Shown here: piece after piece, positions 15,818 through 23,485 of the stretch
How the letters are laid out: every line of letters begins with the position of its first letter
Numbering within the stretch: position 1 is the stretch's first letter
Origin: Streptomyces venezuelae
GTDB taxonomy: Bacteria; Actinomycetota; Actinomycetes; Streptomycetales; Streptomycetaceae
NCBI RefSeq assembly: GCF_008642335.1
Contig: NZ_CP029191.1
Coordinates: 310,001-374,000 of the forward strand
Direction: 5' to 3'
Length of the DNA: 64,000 bases
The notes under the pieces: model-generated
What the model saw: the letters and a program-made list of their open reading frames with translations, nothing else
The model's database searches: none
What the model was told of the DNA's origin: nothing
Translations under genes and position numbers: made by a program

Positions 15818-16858
15818 GTGACTGCTCACGTTCTGCGACCACGGACCGTCCTCGGCGACCACAAGGTCACCACCGCCGAGATAGCCGACGACGTGAGCGC
15901 GCACCACGCCGACCACCCGCGCCTGCGCGCCCTGCTCCGCGTCATCGGCAACTGCGGCGTCCGTACGCGCCACTTCACGCGCCCGCTCGACTCCCCCACC
16001 GTGTCCGGCACGGCCGACGTCGGGGAGCGCGCCCGGGTCGCCTTCTCCGACGCGCTCGACATGGCCGAACGGGCCTGCACCAGGGCACTGGACGACGCCG
16101 GCCTCACCGCGCGCGACATCGACGCCATCGTCACCACGCACACCACGAGCTGGGCCGTCCCCAACCTGGACATCCACCTCGTCACACGGCTCGGCCTCCG
16201 CCCCGACCTGCGCCGCGTCGCCCTCACCTCCGTGGCCTGCCCCGGCGGCACCCAGGCCCTGACCCGCGCCGCCGACCTCCTCGCCGCACACCCGGGCAGC
16301 AAGGTCCTCGTCGTCGCCTCCGAGGTGCTGTCCAGCATCTACCACCACAGCGACACCACCATCGAGTCGATGATCTACAAAGCGCTGTTCGGCGACGCGG
16401 CCTCCGCGACCGTCGTCACCGACACCCCGCTGGGTCCCGGACTCGCCGTCGAGGACACCTACGAGTACGTCCTCCCCGACAGCCTCGAACGCCAGCGCGG
16501 CAGGATCGCCGAGGACGGCATCCACTTCGACTCGACCAAGCAGGTCCTGGCCGCCGTCACCGACGTGACGCCGCCCCTCCTGGAGTGGCTCGGCCCCCGG
16601 CGGCCCGACTTCGCCGTCATCCACCCCGGCAGCCCGCGCATCATCGCCGACACGGCGGCCGCGCTGGGCCTGGACGAGCACGCCGTACGGCACTCCACGG
16701 ACACCCTCAGCCACGAAGGCAACCTCGGCGGCGTGAGCATCCTGCGCGTCCTGGAACGCACCCACGCCGACCCTCCGGACGACGGTGCGCACGGCGCGGC
16801 CATCGCCTTCGGCCCCGGCTTCACCACGGCGGCCCTGCGCTGCCGCTGGCGCTCGTGA
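15818..16858 (+). CDS. Type III polyketide synthase (chalcone/stilbene synthase-like)
   Basis: A 346-residue homodimeric ketosynthase that extends an acyl-CoA starter with malonyl-CoA units and cyclises the product to a pyrone, resorcinol or phloroglucinol. The catalytic triad can be read: Cys141 in SVACPGGTQAL, His269 in FAVIHPGSPRII and Asn302 in SHEGNLGGVSIL. The C-terminal GFGPG-type loop appears as AFGPGFTTAAL. The GTG start has GGGGAG in good position. It stands alone: no methyltransferase, P450 or oxidase lies beside it, though an XRE regulator precedes and a GNAT follows. It is not an obvious RppA, Gcs or SrsA orthologue by eye; the product is unknown. Confidence 0.9.
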   Translation: MTAHVLRPRTVLGDHKVTTAEIADDVSAHHADHPRLRALLRVIGNCGVRTRHFTRPLDSPTVSGTADVGERARVAFSDALDMAERACTRALDDAGLTARDIDAIVTTHTTSWAVPNLDIHLVTRLGLRPDLRRVALTSVACPGGTQALTRAADLLAAHPGSKVLVVASEVLSSIYHHSDTTIESMIYKALFGDAASATVVTDTPLGPGLAVEDTYEYVLPDSLERQRGRIAEDGIHFDSTKQVLAAVTDVTPPLLEWLGPRRPDFAVIHPGSPRIIADTAAALGLDEHAVRHSTDTLSHEGNLGGVSILRVLERTHADPPDDGAHGAAIAFGPGFTTAALRCRWRS

Positions 16859-16942
16859 GGTCTGCCCGTGGGCACTCCCGGGGTCTGACCGTCCCGGCGA
16901 AAACCGGTTGCCGCCGCTTCGCCCCGCTGCTGAGGTGACCGC

Positions 16943-17731
16943 ATGGATCACGCAGCGGTACTGGCCGCGTACGACCGTCAGCTCCGGCACGACACCACGG
17001 GTGAGGGCGGTGACACCCGGGTCGAGCGGACCGGGGGCGTCGTGCGCGTCACCGGCTCCGCGCACGACTGGAACGGTGTCCTGTGGACCGACATCGACGC
17101 GTCGACGGCGGACGCCGTGATCGCGGAGCAGGTGCGTCATTTCACCGACGCGGGGCGCGAGTTCGAGTGGAAGCAGCACTCGTACGACCGTCCCGCCGAC
17201 CTGGGCGAGCGGCTCCTCGCGGCCGGGTTCGAGGCCGAGCCGACGGAGACCGTGATGGTCGCCGAGGCCGCCGCCCTGCCCGCGGGCCCCGAACTGCCCG
17301 ACGGCATCCGGCTGGTCCCGGTGACGGACGCGGCGGGCGTGCGCCTCATGTCCGAGGCGCATCTGGCCGCCTTCGGCGAGGGCGACGCGGCGCTGAGCGA
17401 ACACCTGGCCCGGCGTGTGCTCGCGCAGCTCACCGAGACACCGGACGACATCGTCGCGGTCGTCGCGATGGCCGGCGACCGGCCGGTGTGCGGCGCCCGC
17501 ATGGAGTTCCGTCCCGGCACCGACTTCGCCGGGCTGTGGGGCGGCGGCACCGACCCGCGTTGGCGCGGCAAGGGCATCTACCGCGCGACGGTCGACTACC
17601 GCGCCCGCATCGCCGTCGAGCGCGGCTACCGCTATCTGCAGGTCGACGCCTCCGACGACAGCCGCCCGATCCTGGACCGGCTCGGCTTCACGACGCTCTG
17701 CACGACCACGCCGTACGTGTACCGGCCGTAG
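16943..17731 (+). CDS. GNAT-family N-acetyltransferase
   Basis: A 262-residue protein with a C-terminal GNAT domain (about residues 110-262). The acetyl-CoA loop reads GGGTDPRWRGKGIYRATVDYRARIA (motif A, RGKG where most have RGxG), followed by YRYLQVDASDDSRPILDRLGF, motif B. The N-terminal third looks like a degenerate second GNAT unit. GAGGTG precedes ATG 16943. It lies 84 bp after the PKS on the same strand, so it could be co-transcribed, but nothing shows that it acts on the PKS product. It converges on the isochorismatase-family gene. Confidence 0.82.
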   Translation: MDHAAVLAAYDRQLRHDTTGEGGDTRVERTGGVVRVTGSAHDWNGVLWTDIDASTADAVIAEQVRHFTDAGREFEWKQHSYDRPADLGERLLAAGFEAEPTETVMVAEAAALPAGPELPDGIRLVPVTDAAGVRLMSEAHLAAFGEGDAALSEHLARRVLAQLTETPDDIVAVVAMAGDRPVCGARMEFRPGTDFAGLWGGGTDPRWRGKGIYRATVDYRARIAVERGYRYLQVDASDDSRPILDRLGFTTLCTTTPYVYRP

Positions 17732-17764
17732 GACCCGGGAGGCCCGGGGTCCGGCGGCGGGCTC

Positions 17765-18322
17765 TCAGCCGCGGCCGACCAGCGCGACGATCGCTTCCGC
17801 CGTGTCCGTCTCGCCGAGCCTCGGGAAAATCTTCTCCACGCTGTTGCGGTGGGCGTCGGCGTCCATGTCGGTGACGGCGTCGACGGCCACGGTCACGTGG
17901 TAGCCGTGCTCGTGCGCCGCGCGGGCCGTCGACTCCACGCCGATGCTCGTCGCGATGCCGGCGAGCACGACCTGGGTGACGCCCCTGCGGCGCAGCTGCA
18001 GGTCGAGGTCGGTGCCGTAGAAGGCGCCCCACTGCTGCTTGGTGACGACGATGTCCGTGTCCGTGCGTCCCAACTCGGGCACGAGGTCCGCCCAGTCCGC
18101 GGGCACGTCACCGCTGCGCGCGGGTCCCTCGGTGCGGCCGGGGGCACCTCCCGTCACCCGCACGAGGACGACCGGCAGCCCGTGCTCGCGGAAGGCGCGG
18201 GCGAGCGCGGCGGACCGTTCGACGATGTGCTGCGCGGGAGGGGCGGTGGGCAGCGCGGTGATGCCCTTCTGGAGGTCGACGAGCACGAGGGCGGTGGTGC
18301 GGTCGAGGAGGGTGGCGGTCAT
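17765..18322 (-). CDS. Isochorismatase-family hydrolase with Gly at the Cys position
   Basis: A 185-residue cysteine-hydrolase-fold protein. The first catalytic motif, ALVLVDLQKGI, supplies the Asp; VTKQQWGAFYGTDLDLQLR supplies the Lys. The third motif reads GIATSIGVESTAR, where amidases of the family have Cys before the Val. Here that residue is Gly, as in isochorismatases EntB and PhzD, which hydrolyse a vinyl ether without a Cys nucleophile. AAAGG precedes ATG 18322. It is 56 bp downstream of the MFS gene on the same strand and so probably the third gene of a marR-MFS-hydrolase operon. The substrate is unknown. Confidence 0.87.
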   Translation of the reverse strand: MTATLLDRTTALVLVDLQKGITALPTAPPAQHIVERSAALARAFREHGLPVVLVRVTGGAPGRTEGPARSGDVPADWADLVPELGRTDTDIVVTKQQWGAFYGTDLDLQLRRRGVTQVVLAGIATSIGVESTARAAHEHGYHVTVAVDAVTDMDADAHRNSVEKIFPRLGETDTAEAIVALVGRG

Positions 18323-18378
18323 GGGTGGTGCCTTTCTCGAACTGTGCTGATTACTTGCGTACGTGGTCGATTGCGTGC

Positions 18379-19791
18379 CTATCCGGCCGGGCGGCGGCGC
18401 AGCGCGCGGTCCGTGGCGGTCAGGACGACGAGGGCCAGGGCCAGGACCGCGCCGACGGCGGCCATGAGGTGCAGGCCTCCGTCGTCGGCGCGCTGACCGT
18501 AAGCGAGGCCGATCAGGCCCGAGGCCGTGATGGCGCCGATGTACTGCGCGGTGCGCTGGAGTCCGGCGGCCGACCCGATGGCCTCCGCGGGCGCGAACTG
18601 CTGCACGGCCGCCTGGTTGCCGGTGCCCATGAGCCCCTGCGGGATGCCGAAACAGGCGCCGGCCAGGAGCAGGACGGCGAGCGGCGTGGAGCCCGTGGTG
18701 AAGAGCAACAGAGCGCTGCCCGCCGCGAGGAGCACGGCGGCAACGGTGAGAGGCGCCCGAATTCCCTTCGTGCGCGCCCCGATCAGGGAACAGGCCAGCG
18801 CGGCGAGGGACATCGGCAGCATGACGAGTCCGGTGTGCAGCGAGGAGTAGCCGCGCTCCTCCTCCAGCCATTGGGTGAAGCCGTACATCACGCAGTACAC
18901 GACGAGGTAGCTCAGCCCGTGCCGCAGATAGGTGCGGGCGAGGGCATGGTTCGTGCCGAGCATGCGCAGGTCGATGAAGGGGTGCGGGTGGCGCAGCTGC
19001 CACCCCGTGAGCAGGGCGGAGAGCACGACGACCGGGGCGAGCAGGGGCCACATGGGGTGGCGCAGGTCGAGCAGGAACACGACGAGGCAGCTCAGCGCGC
19101 CCGTGAAGAGCACGATCCCCAGCGGATCGAGCGTCCCCGTCTTCCCTGTCCGGCCTGCCGTCGCCCTGTCGCGCGGCGCCTCCTTGGGTATCCATCGCAG
19201 GGCGGTGGCGTACGCGATGACCGCGACCGGCACGTTGACGGCGAAGACGGCGCGCCAGCCCGCGGTCGCGACGAGGAGACCGCCGAGGGTCGGTCCGATC
19301 GCCGCGCTGCCGAGCGCCGCGAAGGAGAGCCGGCCGAGGACGGTGCGCGGGGTGGGGGTGCCGAGCCGGGTCGATTCGTCGCGCAGGACGGCCATCGCGG
19401 CGGGGTACGCGGCTGACGTGCCGATGCCGAGGAGCGCCCGGGAGACGAGCAGCCAGCCGAATCCCGGGGCGAGCGCTCCGACGAGGCCCGAGGCGACGAC
19501 GAGGACGAGTCCGCCGAGGAAGACGCGGCGCGGTCCGAGGCTGTCGGCGAGCTTGCCGAGCACGGGCTGGGCGACGGCGCTGGCGAGGTAGAGCACGGAG
19601 ACGAGCCAAGCGGTGTCGGAGGCGCCGACGCCGAAGTCGTGGCCGATCGCCACCAGGCCGGTGGAGATCATGGTCGTGTTGAGGGGGTTGAGCAGGGAGC
19701 CGAGGAGCAGGGGCGCGGTCAGTCGCGCTCCGAAGCCGGGGCGCTCGCGCGCCGGGCGCCGCTTCGCCCGCGCGATGGAGGTGCCGTTCAC
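18379..19791 (-). CDS. MFS drug exporter coupled to MarR
   Basis: A 470-residue 14-helix exporter: helix 1 LLLGSLLNPLNTTMISTGLVAIG, A-loop LGKLADSLGPRRVFLGGL, motif C AAIGPTLGGLLVATAGWRAVF. The GTG start (19791-19789) overlaps the MarR stop by 4 bp (GTGA), so translation is coupled. The helix-1 Asp found in many DHA2 proteins is replaced by Asn (NPLNTTM). Expression should follow the MarR operator upstream. The isochorismatase-family gene 56 bp downstream may modify the same compound that is exported, an inference from operon context. Confidence 0.9.
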   Translation of the reverse strand: MNGTSIARAKRRPARERPGFGARLTAPLLLGSLLNPLNTTMISTGLVAIGHDFGVGASDTAWLVSVLYLASAVAQPVLGKLADSLGPRRVFLGGLVLVVASGLVGALAPGFGWLLVSRALLGIGTSAAYPAAMAVLRDESTRLGTPTPRTVLGRLSFAALGSAAIGPTLGGLLVATAGWRAVFAVNVPVAVIAYATALRWIPKEAPRDRATAGRTGKTGTLDPLGIVLFTGALSCLVVFLLDLRHPMWPLLAPVVVLSALLTGWQLRHPHPFIDLRMLGTNHALARTYLRHGLSYLVVYCVMYGFTQWLEEERGYSSLHTGLVMLPMSLAALACSLIGARTKGIRAPLTVAAVLLAAGSALLLFTTGSTPLAVLLLAGACFGIPQGLMGTGNQAAVQQFAPAEAIGSAAGLQRTAQYIGAITASGLIGLAYGQRADDGGLHLMAAVGAVLALALVVLTATDRALRRRPAG

Positions 19792-20231
19792 CTCTGCACC
19801 AGTCGCTCCAACAGCGCGACGGCGTCGGCGAGTTGGCGCCGCTCGGCCGGGTCGAGCTCCTCGGAGACGGCCTCCGAGAGCCAGCCGCGCTTGGCGGCAC
19901 GGCCGTCGGTGAGGGTACGGCGGCCCTCGTCGGTCAGGGAGAGGACGGACTGCCGCCCGTCGTTCGGGTCGGGCGCCCGCTCGATGAGCTCCATGGACTC
20001 CAGGGCGCTCACGGTCATCCGCATCGACTGCGGCCGCACGAACTCGGCTCGCGCGAGCTCCGCGGTGGTGGTGGGGCCGCCCCGGTCGAGACGGGCGAGG
20101 ACGGAACGCTGCGAGGGGCTGAGCCCGTTCATGGGCGACGCGCCGCGCAACTTCCGTACGAGACGCCCGACGACGTGCGTGAGGTCGGCGGCGACTTGCT
20201 CCGGGGTGGGCTCTCCAGGGGGTCCGCTCAT
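19788..20231 (-). CDS. MarR-family transcriptional regulator
   Basis: A 147-residue winged-helix repressor: SPSQRSVLARLDRGGPTTTAELARAEFVRPQSMRMTVSALESMELIERAPDPNDGRQSVLSLTDEG carries the recognition helix and the DGRQ wing typical of MarR. First gene of the operon with the MFS gene (4-bp overlap). Nested palindromes 18-49 bp upstream of its start are the probable autoregulatory operator. The ligand is unknown. Confidence 0.9.
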   Translation of the reverse strand: MSGPPGEPTPEQVAADLTHVVGRLVRKLRGASPMNGLSPSQRSVLARLDRGGPTTTAELARAEFVRPQSMRMTVSALESMELIERAPDPNDGRQSVLSLTDEGRRTLTDGRAAKRGWLSEAVSEELDPAERRQLADAVALLERLVQR

Positions 20232-20248
20232 AGGGCGACGGTACGAGG

Positions 20249-20280
20249 TAGGAAGTCAAACTTGCAAGCCTTACTTCCTA
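20249..20280. promoter_or_regulatory. Nested palindrome, probable MarR operator
   Basis: Outer arms TAGGAAGT (20249-20256) and ACTTCCTA (20273-20280) flank a perfect 8-bp palindrome CTTGCAAG (20261-20268). The stretch is A/T-richer than its surroundings and lies directly upstream of the marR-MFS operon. Confidence 0.65.
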
Positions 20281-20435
20281 ACCACCTCCACTTTCTGCGT
20301 TCGGATACGGCATGTCACCCAATTTGCGATGGATACTCCTTGCGCCCGTTACATCGCTTACGCATGGGCTTGATGCCGAGTGCGTAGCTTCGTGGACATC
20401 CCACTCGAATCGGAGCGAGCCAGAGGAAAGAGACG

Positions 20436-20705
20436 ATGTCCACCCGCGTGCGCTTGAGGGCCCTCATGATCGTCATCGCGGCACTCGCCGCCGTCGCCCT
20501 GCCGACGGCCGCGGCCTTCGCCGACACCCCCCGAACCCATCCCGCCACAGCCGGGCACGCACCGCGCCTCTCCCCGCGCGAGGAGATCCAGCCAGCCGCC
20601 CACATCGTCGGCGACCTGGCCCGCAAGAGCGCGGAGCGCTCGACGGGCCGGCCCATCGGCATGCTGCCCGAGCAGCCCCGGGACGCGGCGCGCGTCGCGC
20701 TCTAG
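20436..20705 (+). CDS. Small secreted protein of unknown function
   Basis: An 89-residue protein with a clear Sec signal peptide: Arg-rich n-region, hydrophobic [19 protein letters not shown], and an AFA-D type cleavage near residue 29. The mature part of about 60 residues is Pro/Arg-rich without cysteines and matches no family I know. AGAGGAAAGAG before ATG 20436 is a strong ribosome site. Its TAG stop (20703-20705) is supplied by the end of the palindromic element at 20702, so the original C-terminus may have been longer or different. Confidence 0.75.
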   Translation: MSTRVRLRALMIVIAALAAVALPTAAAFADTPRTHPATAGHAPRLSPREEIQPAAHIVGDLARKSAERSTGRPIGMLPEQPRDAARVAL

Positions 20706-20881
20706 GGCCTGTGTCGAAAGTCCCGTCGTCCGCCCGGAGGGCGGGCCCGGCGGCGTCCGGTGCGTGCGATCGCAAGGCGGAGGGTCGCCCCGATACTGGT
20801 TGTATCGGGGTGTCCCGACAACGCCGCGAGGGCGCGTGCCGGGCGTCGCCGGGCAGACGGGACTTTCGACACAGGCCCTAG
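20702..20881. mobile_element. 180-bp MITE-like palindromic element
   Basis: The ends are perfect 26-bp inverted repeats: 20702-20727 begins CTAGGGCCTGTGTCG and 20856-20881 is its exact reverse complement. The interior is also largely self-complementary, ending in a perfect 9-bp hairpin (CCCCGATAC/GTATCGGGG, 20788-20810), so the whole element can fold on itself. It encodes no protein. Each CTAG end gives a TAG stop to the gene reading into it: the secreted protein from the left and ArsR from the right. It may also act as a two-way terminator. Family unknown; miniature inverted-repeat transposon is the best description. Confidence 0.8.
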
Positions 20882-21246
20882 CGTCCGGCGGCGGGTTCGT
20901 CGCGCAGGCCGAGCCTCAGGTGCTCGACGTGGAAGAGGGCCTGCTCGAGCAGCTCGGCGACGTGGCCGTCATAGAGGGCGTAGACGATGGAGCGGCCCCG
21001 GCGCTCCCCGGTGACGAGACCGAGGTTGCGCAGCAGGCGGAGCTGGTGGGAGCAGGCGGAGGCCTCCATGCCGACGGCCTCGGCGAGGTCGCCGACCGCG
21101 CAGGGGCCTTCCTGGAGGCGGGCCAGGATGTGCAGCCGCGAGGGGGTCGCGAGGGCCTGCAGGGTGGCGGCGACGTCAGTGGCCCCCACCGCGTCGAGGC
21201 GCTCGCGGGGGGTGGCGTGGTTCCTGGCGTCGGCTCCGTGACCCAT
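20878..21246 (-). CDS. ArsR/SmtB-family metal sensor
   Basis: A 122-residue winged-helix metalloregulator. The HTH is [44 protein letters not shown]. The alpha-5 helix reads [18 protein letters not shown]. Its Asp-x-His and His-x-x-His match the spacing (+2, +13, +16) of the alpha-5 site in CzrA/NmtR-type Zn/Co/Ni sensors. Divergent from a P1B-4 ATPase, with a palindromic operator between. It should de-repress the pump when its metal is in excess. Its stop codon lies in the right end of the palindromic element. Confidence 0.9.
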   Translation of the reverse strand: MGHGADARNHATPRERLDAVGATDVAATLQALATPSRLHILARLQEGPCAVGDLAEAVGMEASACSHQLRLLRNLGLVTGERRGRSIVYALYDGHVAELLEQALFHVEHLRLGLRDEPAAGR

Positions 21247-21265
21247 GCCGCCACCCTATCGATGA

Positions 21266-21287
21266 CATATGAAGACCTGTTCAGATG
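21266..21287. promoter_or_regulatory. ArsR-type operator between sensor and metal ATPase
   Basis: CATATGAA (21266-21273) and TTCAGATG (21280-21287) form arms matching 7 of 8 around a 6-bp spacer. This is the usual 12-2-12 style ATATGAA/TTCATAT site of SmtB/CzrA/NmtR proteins, 20 bp upstream of the arsR start. Confidence 0.75.
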
Positions 21288-21342
21288 TTCCTGTACGGTG
21301 TGCGTGTCGCCGTCCCCCCGCCCCCGAAGGGGTTGCCTCGCC

Positions 21343-23328
21343 ATGCCCTCCGACCTGCTCCCACCGCCCGCACAGGCGGCTCCGGCCGCCCCGCGTCCCG
21401 CACCGGGACGACGTACCCGGGTGTTCGCCCTGCCGGAAGCGCGCTGGGCCGCCGCGGCGCTGGTGCTGTTCCTCGTCGCCCTGCCGCTCCAGCTGACCGG
21501 CGCACCCGCCTGGTCATGGGGACTTCTCTACGCCGCCGTCTACGCGACCGGCGGATGGGAGCCCGCGTGGGCGGGCGTGACGGCGCTGCGCGAGAAGACC
21601 CTGGACGTGGATCTGCTGATGATCGTCGCCGCCCTCGGCGCGGCCTCGATCGGGCAGACGATGGACGGCGCGCTCCTGATCGTCATCTTCGCAACCTCGG
21701 GCGCCTTGGAGGCCCTGGCCACCGCCCGGACCCAGGACGCGGTGAGGGGGCTGCTCGACCCCGCGCCGGCCGTCGCCACCCGCCTGGCCGACGACGGCAG
21801 CGAATCGACCGTTCCCACGCGGGAGTTGGTGGTCGGGGACACCGTCCTGGTCCGCCCCGGCGAGCGGATCGGCGCGGACGGTCGCGTCCTGTCCGGGACC
21901 AGTGAGGTGGACCAGTCCACGATCACCGGTGAGCCGCTGCCTGTCGCGAAGAAGGCGGGGGACGAGGTCTTCGCCGGCACCCTGAACGGCACCGGCGCCC
22001 TGCGGGTCAAGGTGGAGCGGGACGCATCGGACTCGGTCATCGCCCGGATCGTGGCGATGGTCGAGGAGGCCTCCCGGACCAAGGCGCCCACCCAGCTGTT
22101 CATCGAGAAGGTTGAGCAGCGGTACAGCGTGGGCATGGTCATCGCGACCGTGGCGGTCTTCCTGGTGCCCCTCGCGTTCGGCGCGGACCTGACCGCCTCA
22201 CTGCTGCGGGCGATGACGTTCATGATCGTGGCCTCGCCGTGCGCGGTGGTCCTTGCGACGATGCCTCCGCTGCTGTCGGCGATCGCCAACGCCGGACGCC
22301 ACGGTGTCCTGGTGAAGTCCGCCGTGGTGATGGAGCGGCTCGGGCAGGTCGACGCGGTGGCCCTGGACAAGACCGGCACGCTGACCGAGGGCACCCCGCA
22401 CGTCACCGACATCCGCCCGGTGCCCGGCTCCGGACTGACCGAGGACGCCCTCCTGTCGCTCGCGGCGGCCGCCGAGCACCCCAGCGAACACCCCCTGGGC
22501 CGCGCCGTCGTCGAGGCCGCCCGCACCCGCGGCCTGACCGTCGCCGCCCTGCGGGACTTCACCTCCACGCCCGGCGTGGGCGTCACCGCCACCGTCTCCG
22601 ACCACGCGGTCACGGTCGGCGCGCCCGCCCGTCTCCTCGACCGCGCCGACGACACCGCGACGACCGAGGCCACCGACATCACCACCGGCCTCGAGGCCGG
22701 TGGCCGCACGGCCGTCGTGGTCCTGCTCGACGAGGTCCCGGTGGGGGTGCTGGGCATCGCCGACCGCCTGCGTCCCGACGCCGCCGCGACCGTCGCCGCC
22801 CTGACCGCCCTGACCGGCGCCGCCCCTCAGCTGCTGACGGGCGACAACCCCCGCGCCGCCGCCCGCCTGGCCGCCGAGGTCGGCATCCCCGACGACGGGG
22901 TCCACGCCGGTCTCCTGCCCCAGGACAAGGTCGAAGCCGTACGCCGCCTGGAGGCGCGCGGCCGCAGGACGCTGGTCCTCGGCGACGGCGTCAACGACGC
23001 CCCGGCCCTCGCCGTCGCCCACACCGGGATCGCCATGGGCCGCGCGGGCTCCGACCTCGCCCTGGAGACCGCCGACGCCGTCGTCGTCCGCGACGAACTC
23101 GCCACCGTCCCCAAGGTCGTCGCCCTGTCCCGGGCGGCCCGCCGCCTGGTGGTGCAGAACCTGGTGATCGCCGGGGTGTTCATCTCCGGCCTGGTCGTCT
23201 GGGACCTGGCGGGCGACCTGCCGCTGCCGCTCGGCGTCCTCGGTCACGAGGGCTCGACCGTCATCGTGGGCCTCAACGGCCTGCGTATGCTGCGCGACGC
23301 CGCCTGGACGACAAGGAGCACGACGTGA
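21343..23328 (+). CDS. P1B-4-type heavy-metal efflux ATPase
   Basis: A 661-residue P-type ATPase. It shows the TGEP loop ([13 protein letters not shown]), the phosphorylation site DKTGTLT, the HP-type SEHPLG motif and the hinge [11 protein letters not shown]. The transmembrane metal motif is SPC ([16 protein letters not shown]) rather than CPC, and the last helices carry [20 protein letters not shown] together with HEGST is the signature of subgroup P1B-4 (CoaT/CtpD-like pumps for Co, Ni, Fe or Zn). There is no N-terminal HMA domain, as usual for that group. GAAGGGG precedes ATG 21343. Its end overlaps a 42-codon gene by 4 bp. Confidence 0.92.
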   Translation: MPSDLLPPPAQAAPAAPRPAPGRRTRVFALPEARWAAAALVLFLVALPLQLTGAPAWSWGLLYAAVYATGGWEPAWAGVTALREKTLDVDLLMIVAALGAASIGQTMDGALLIVIFATSGALEALATARTQDAVRGLLDPAPAVATRLADDGSESTVPTRELVVGDTVLVRPGERIGADGRVLSGTSEVDQSTITGEPLPVAKKAGDEVFAGTLNGTGALRVKVERDASDSVIARIVAMVEEASRTKAPTQLFIEKVEQRYSVGMVIATVAVFLVPLAFGADLTASLLRAMTFMIVASPCAVVLATMPPLLSAIANAGRHGVLVKSAVVMERLGQVDAVALDKTGTLTEGTPHVTDIRPVPGSGLTEDALLSLAAAAEHPSEHPLGRAVVEAARTRGLTVAALRDFTSTPGVGVTATVSDHAVTVGAPARLLDRADDTATTEATDITTGLEAGGRTAVVVLLDEVPVGVLGIADRLRPDAAATVAALTALTGAAPQLLTGDNPRAAARLAAEVGIPDDGVHAGLLPQDKVEAVRRLEARGRRTLVLGDGVNDAPALAVAHTGIAMGRAGSDLALETADAVVVRDELATVPKVVALSRAARRLVVQNLVIAGVFISGLVVWDLAGDLPLPLGVLGHEGSTVIVGLNGLRMLRDAAWTTRSTT

Positions 23329-23453
23329 CGACCCTCGCCCTGTACCTCCCCGGTTCCGGCTCGCTCCCGCGCTGGGCGCAGATCGCCGTCGGTGTGGTGG
23401 TCCTCGGCCTGGTCGCGACCCGACTCTGGCTGACCTTCCGACGCCGGAAGTAG
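23325..23453 (+). CDS. 42-residue membrane peptide coupled to the metal ATPase
   Basis: The GTG start (23325-23327) overlaps the ATPase stop in a GTGA junction, and AAGGAG sits 6 bp upstream, a near-ideal ribosome site. The product has a short polar N-terminus ([17 protein letters not shown]), one transmembrane helix (about residues 18-35, [19 protein letters not shown]) and a cationic FRRRK end, so an N-out, C-in topology is likely. No metal ligands. It may be an accessory subunit or regulator of the pump, comparable in size to known small P-type ATPase partners; that role is inference. Confidence 0.7.
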   Translation: MTTLALYLPGSGSLPRWAQIAVGVVVLGLVATRLWLTFRRRK

Positions 23454-23485
23454 TCACACCCGGCGAACACGCCCGACGGACACGT

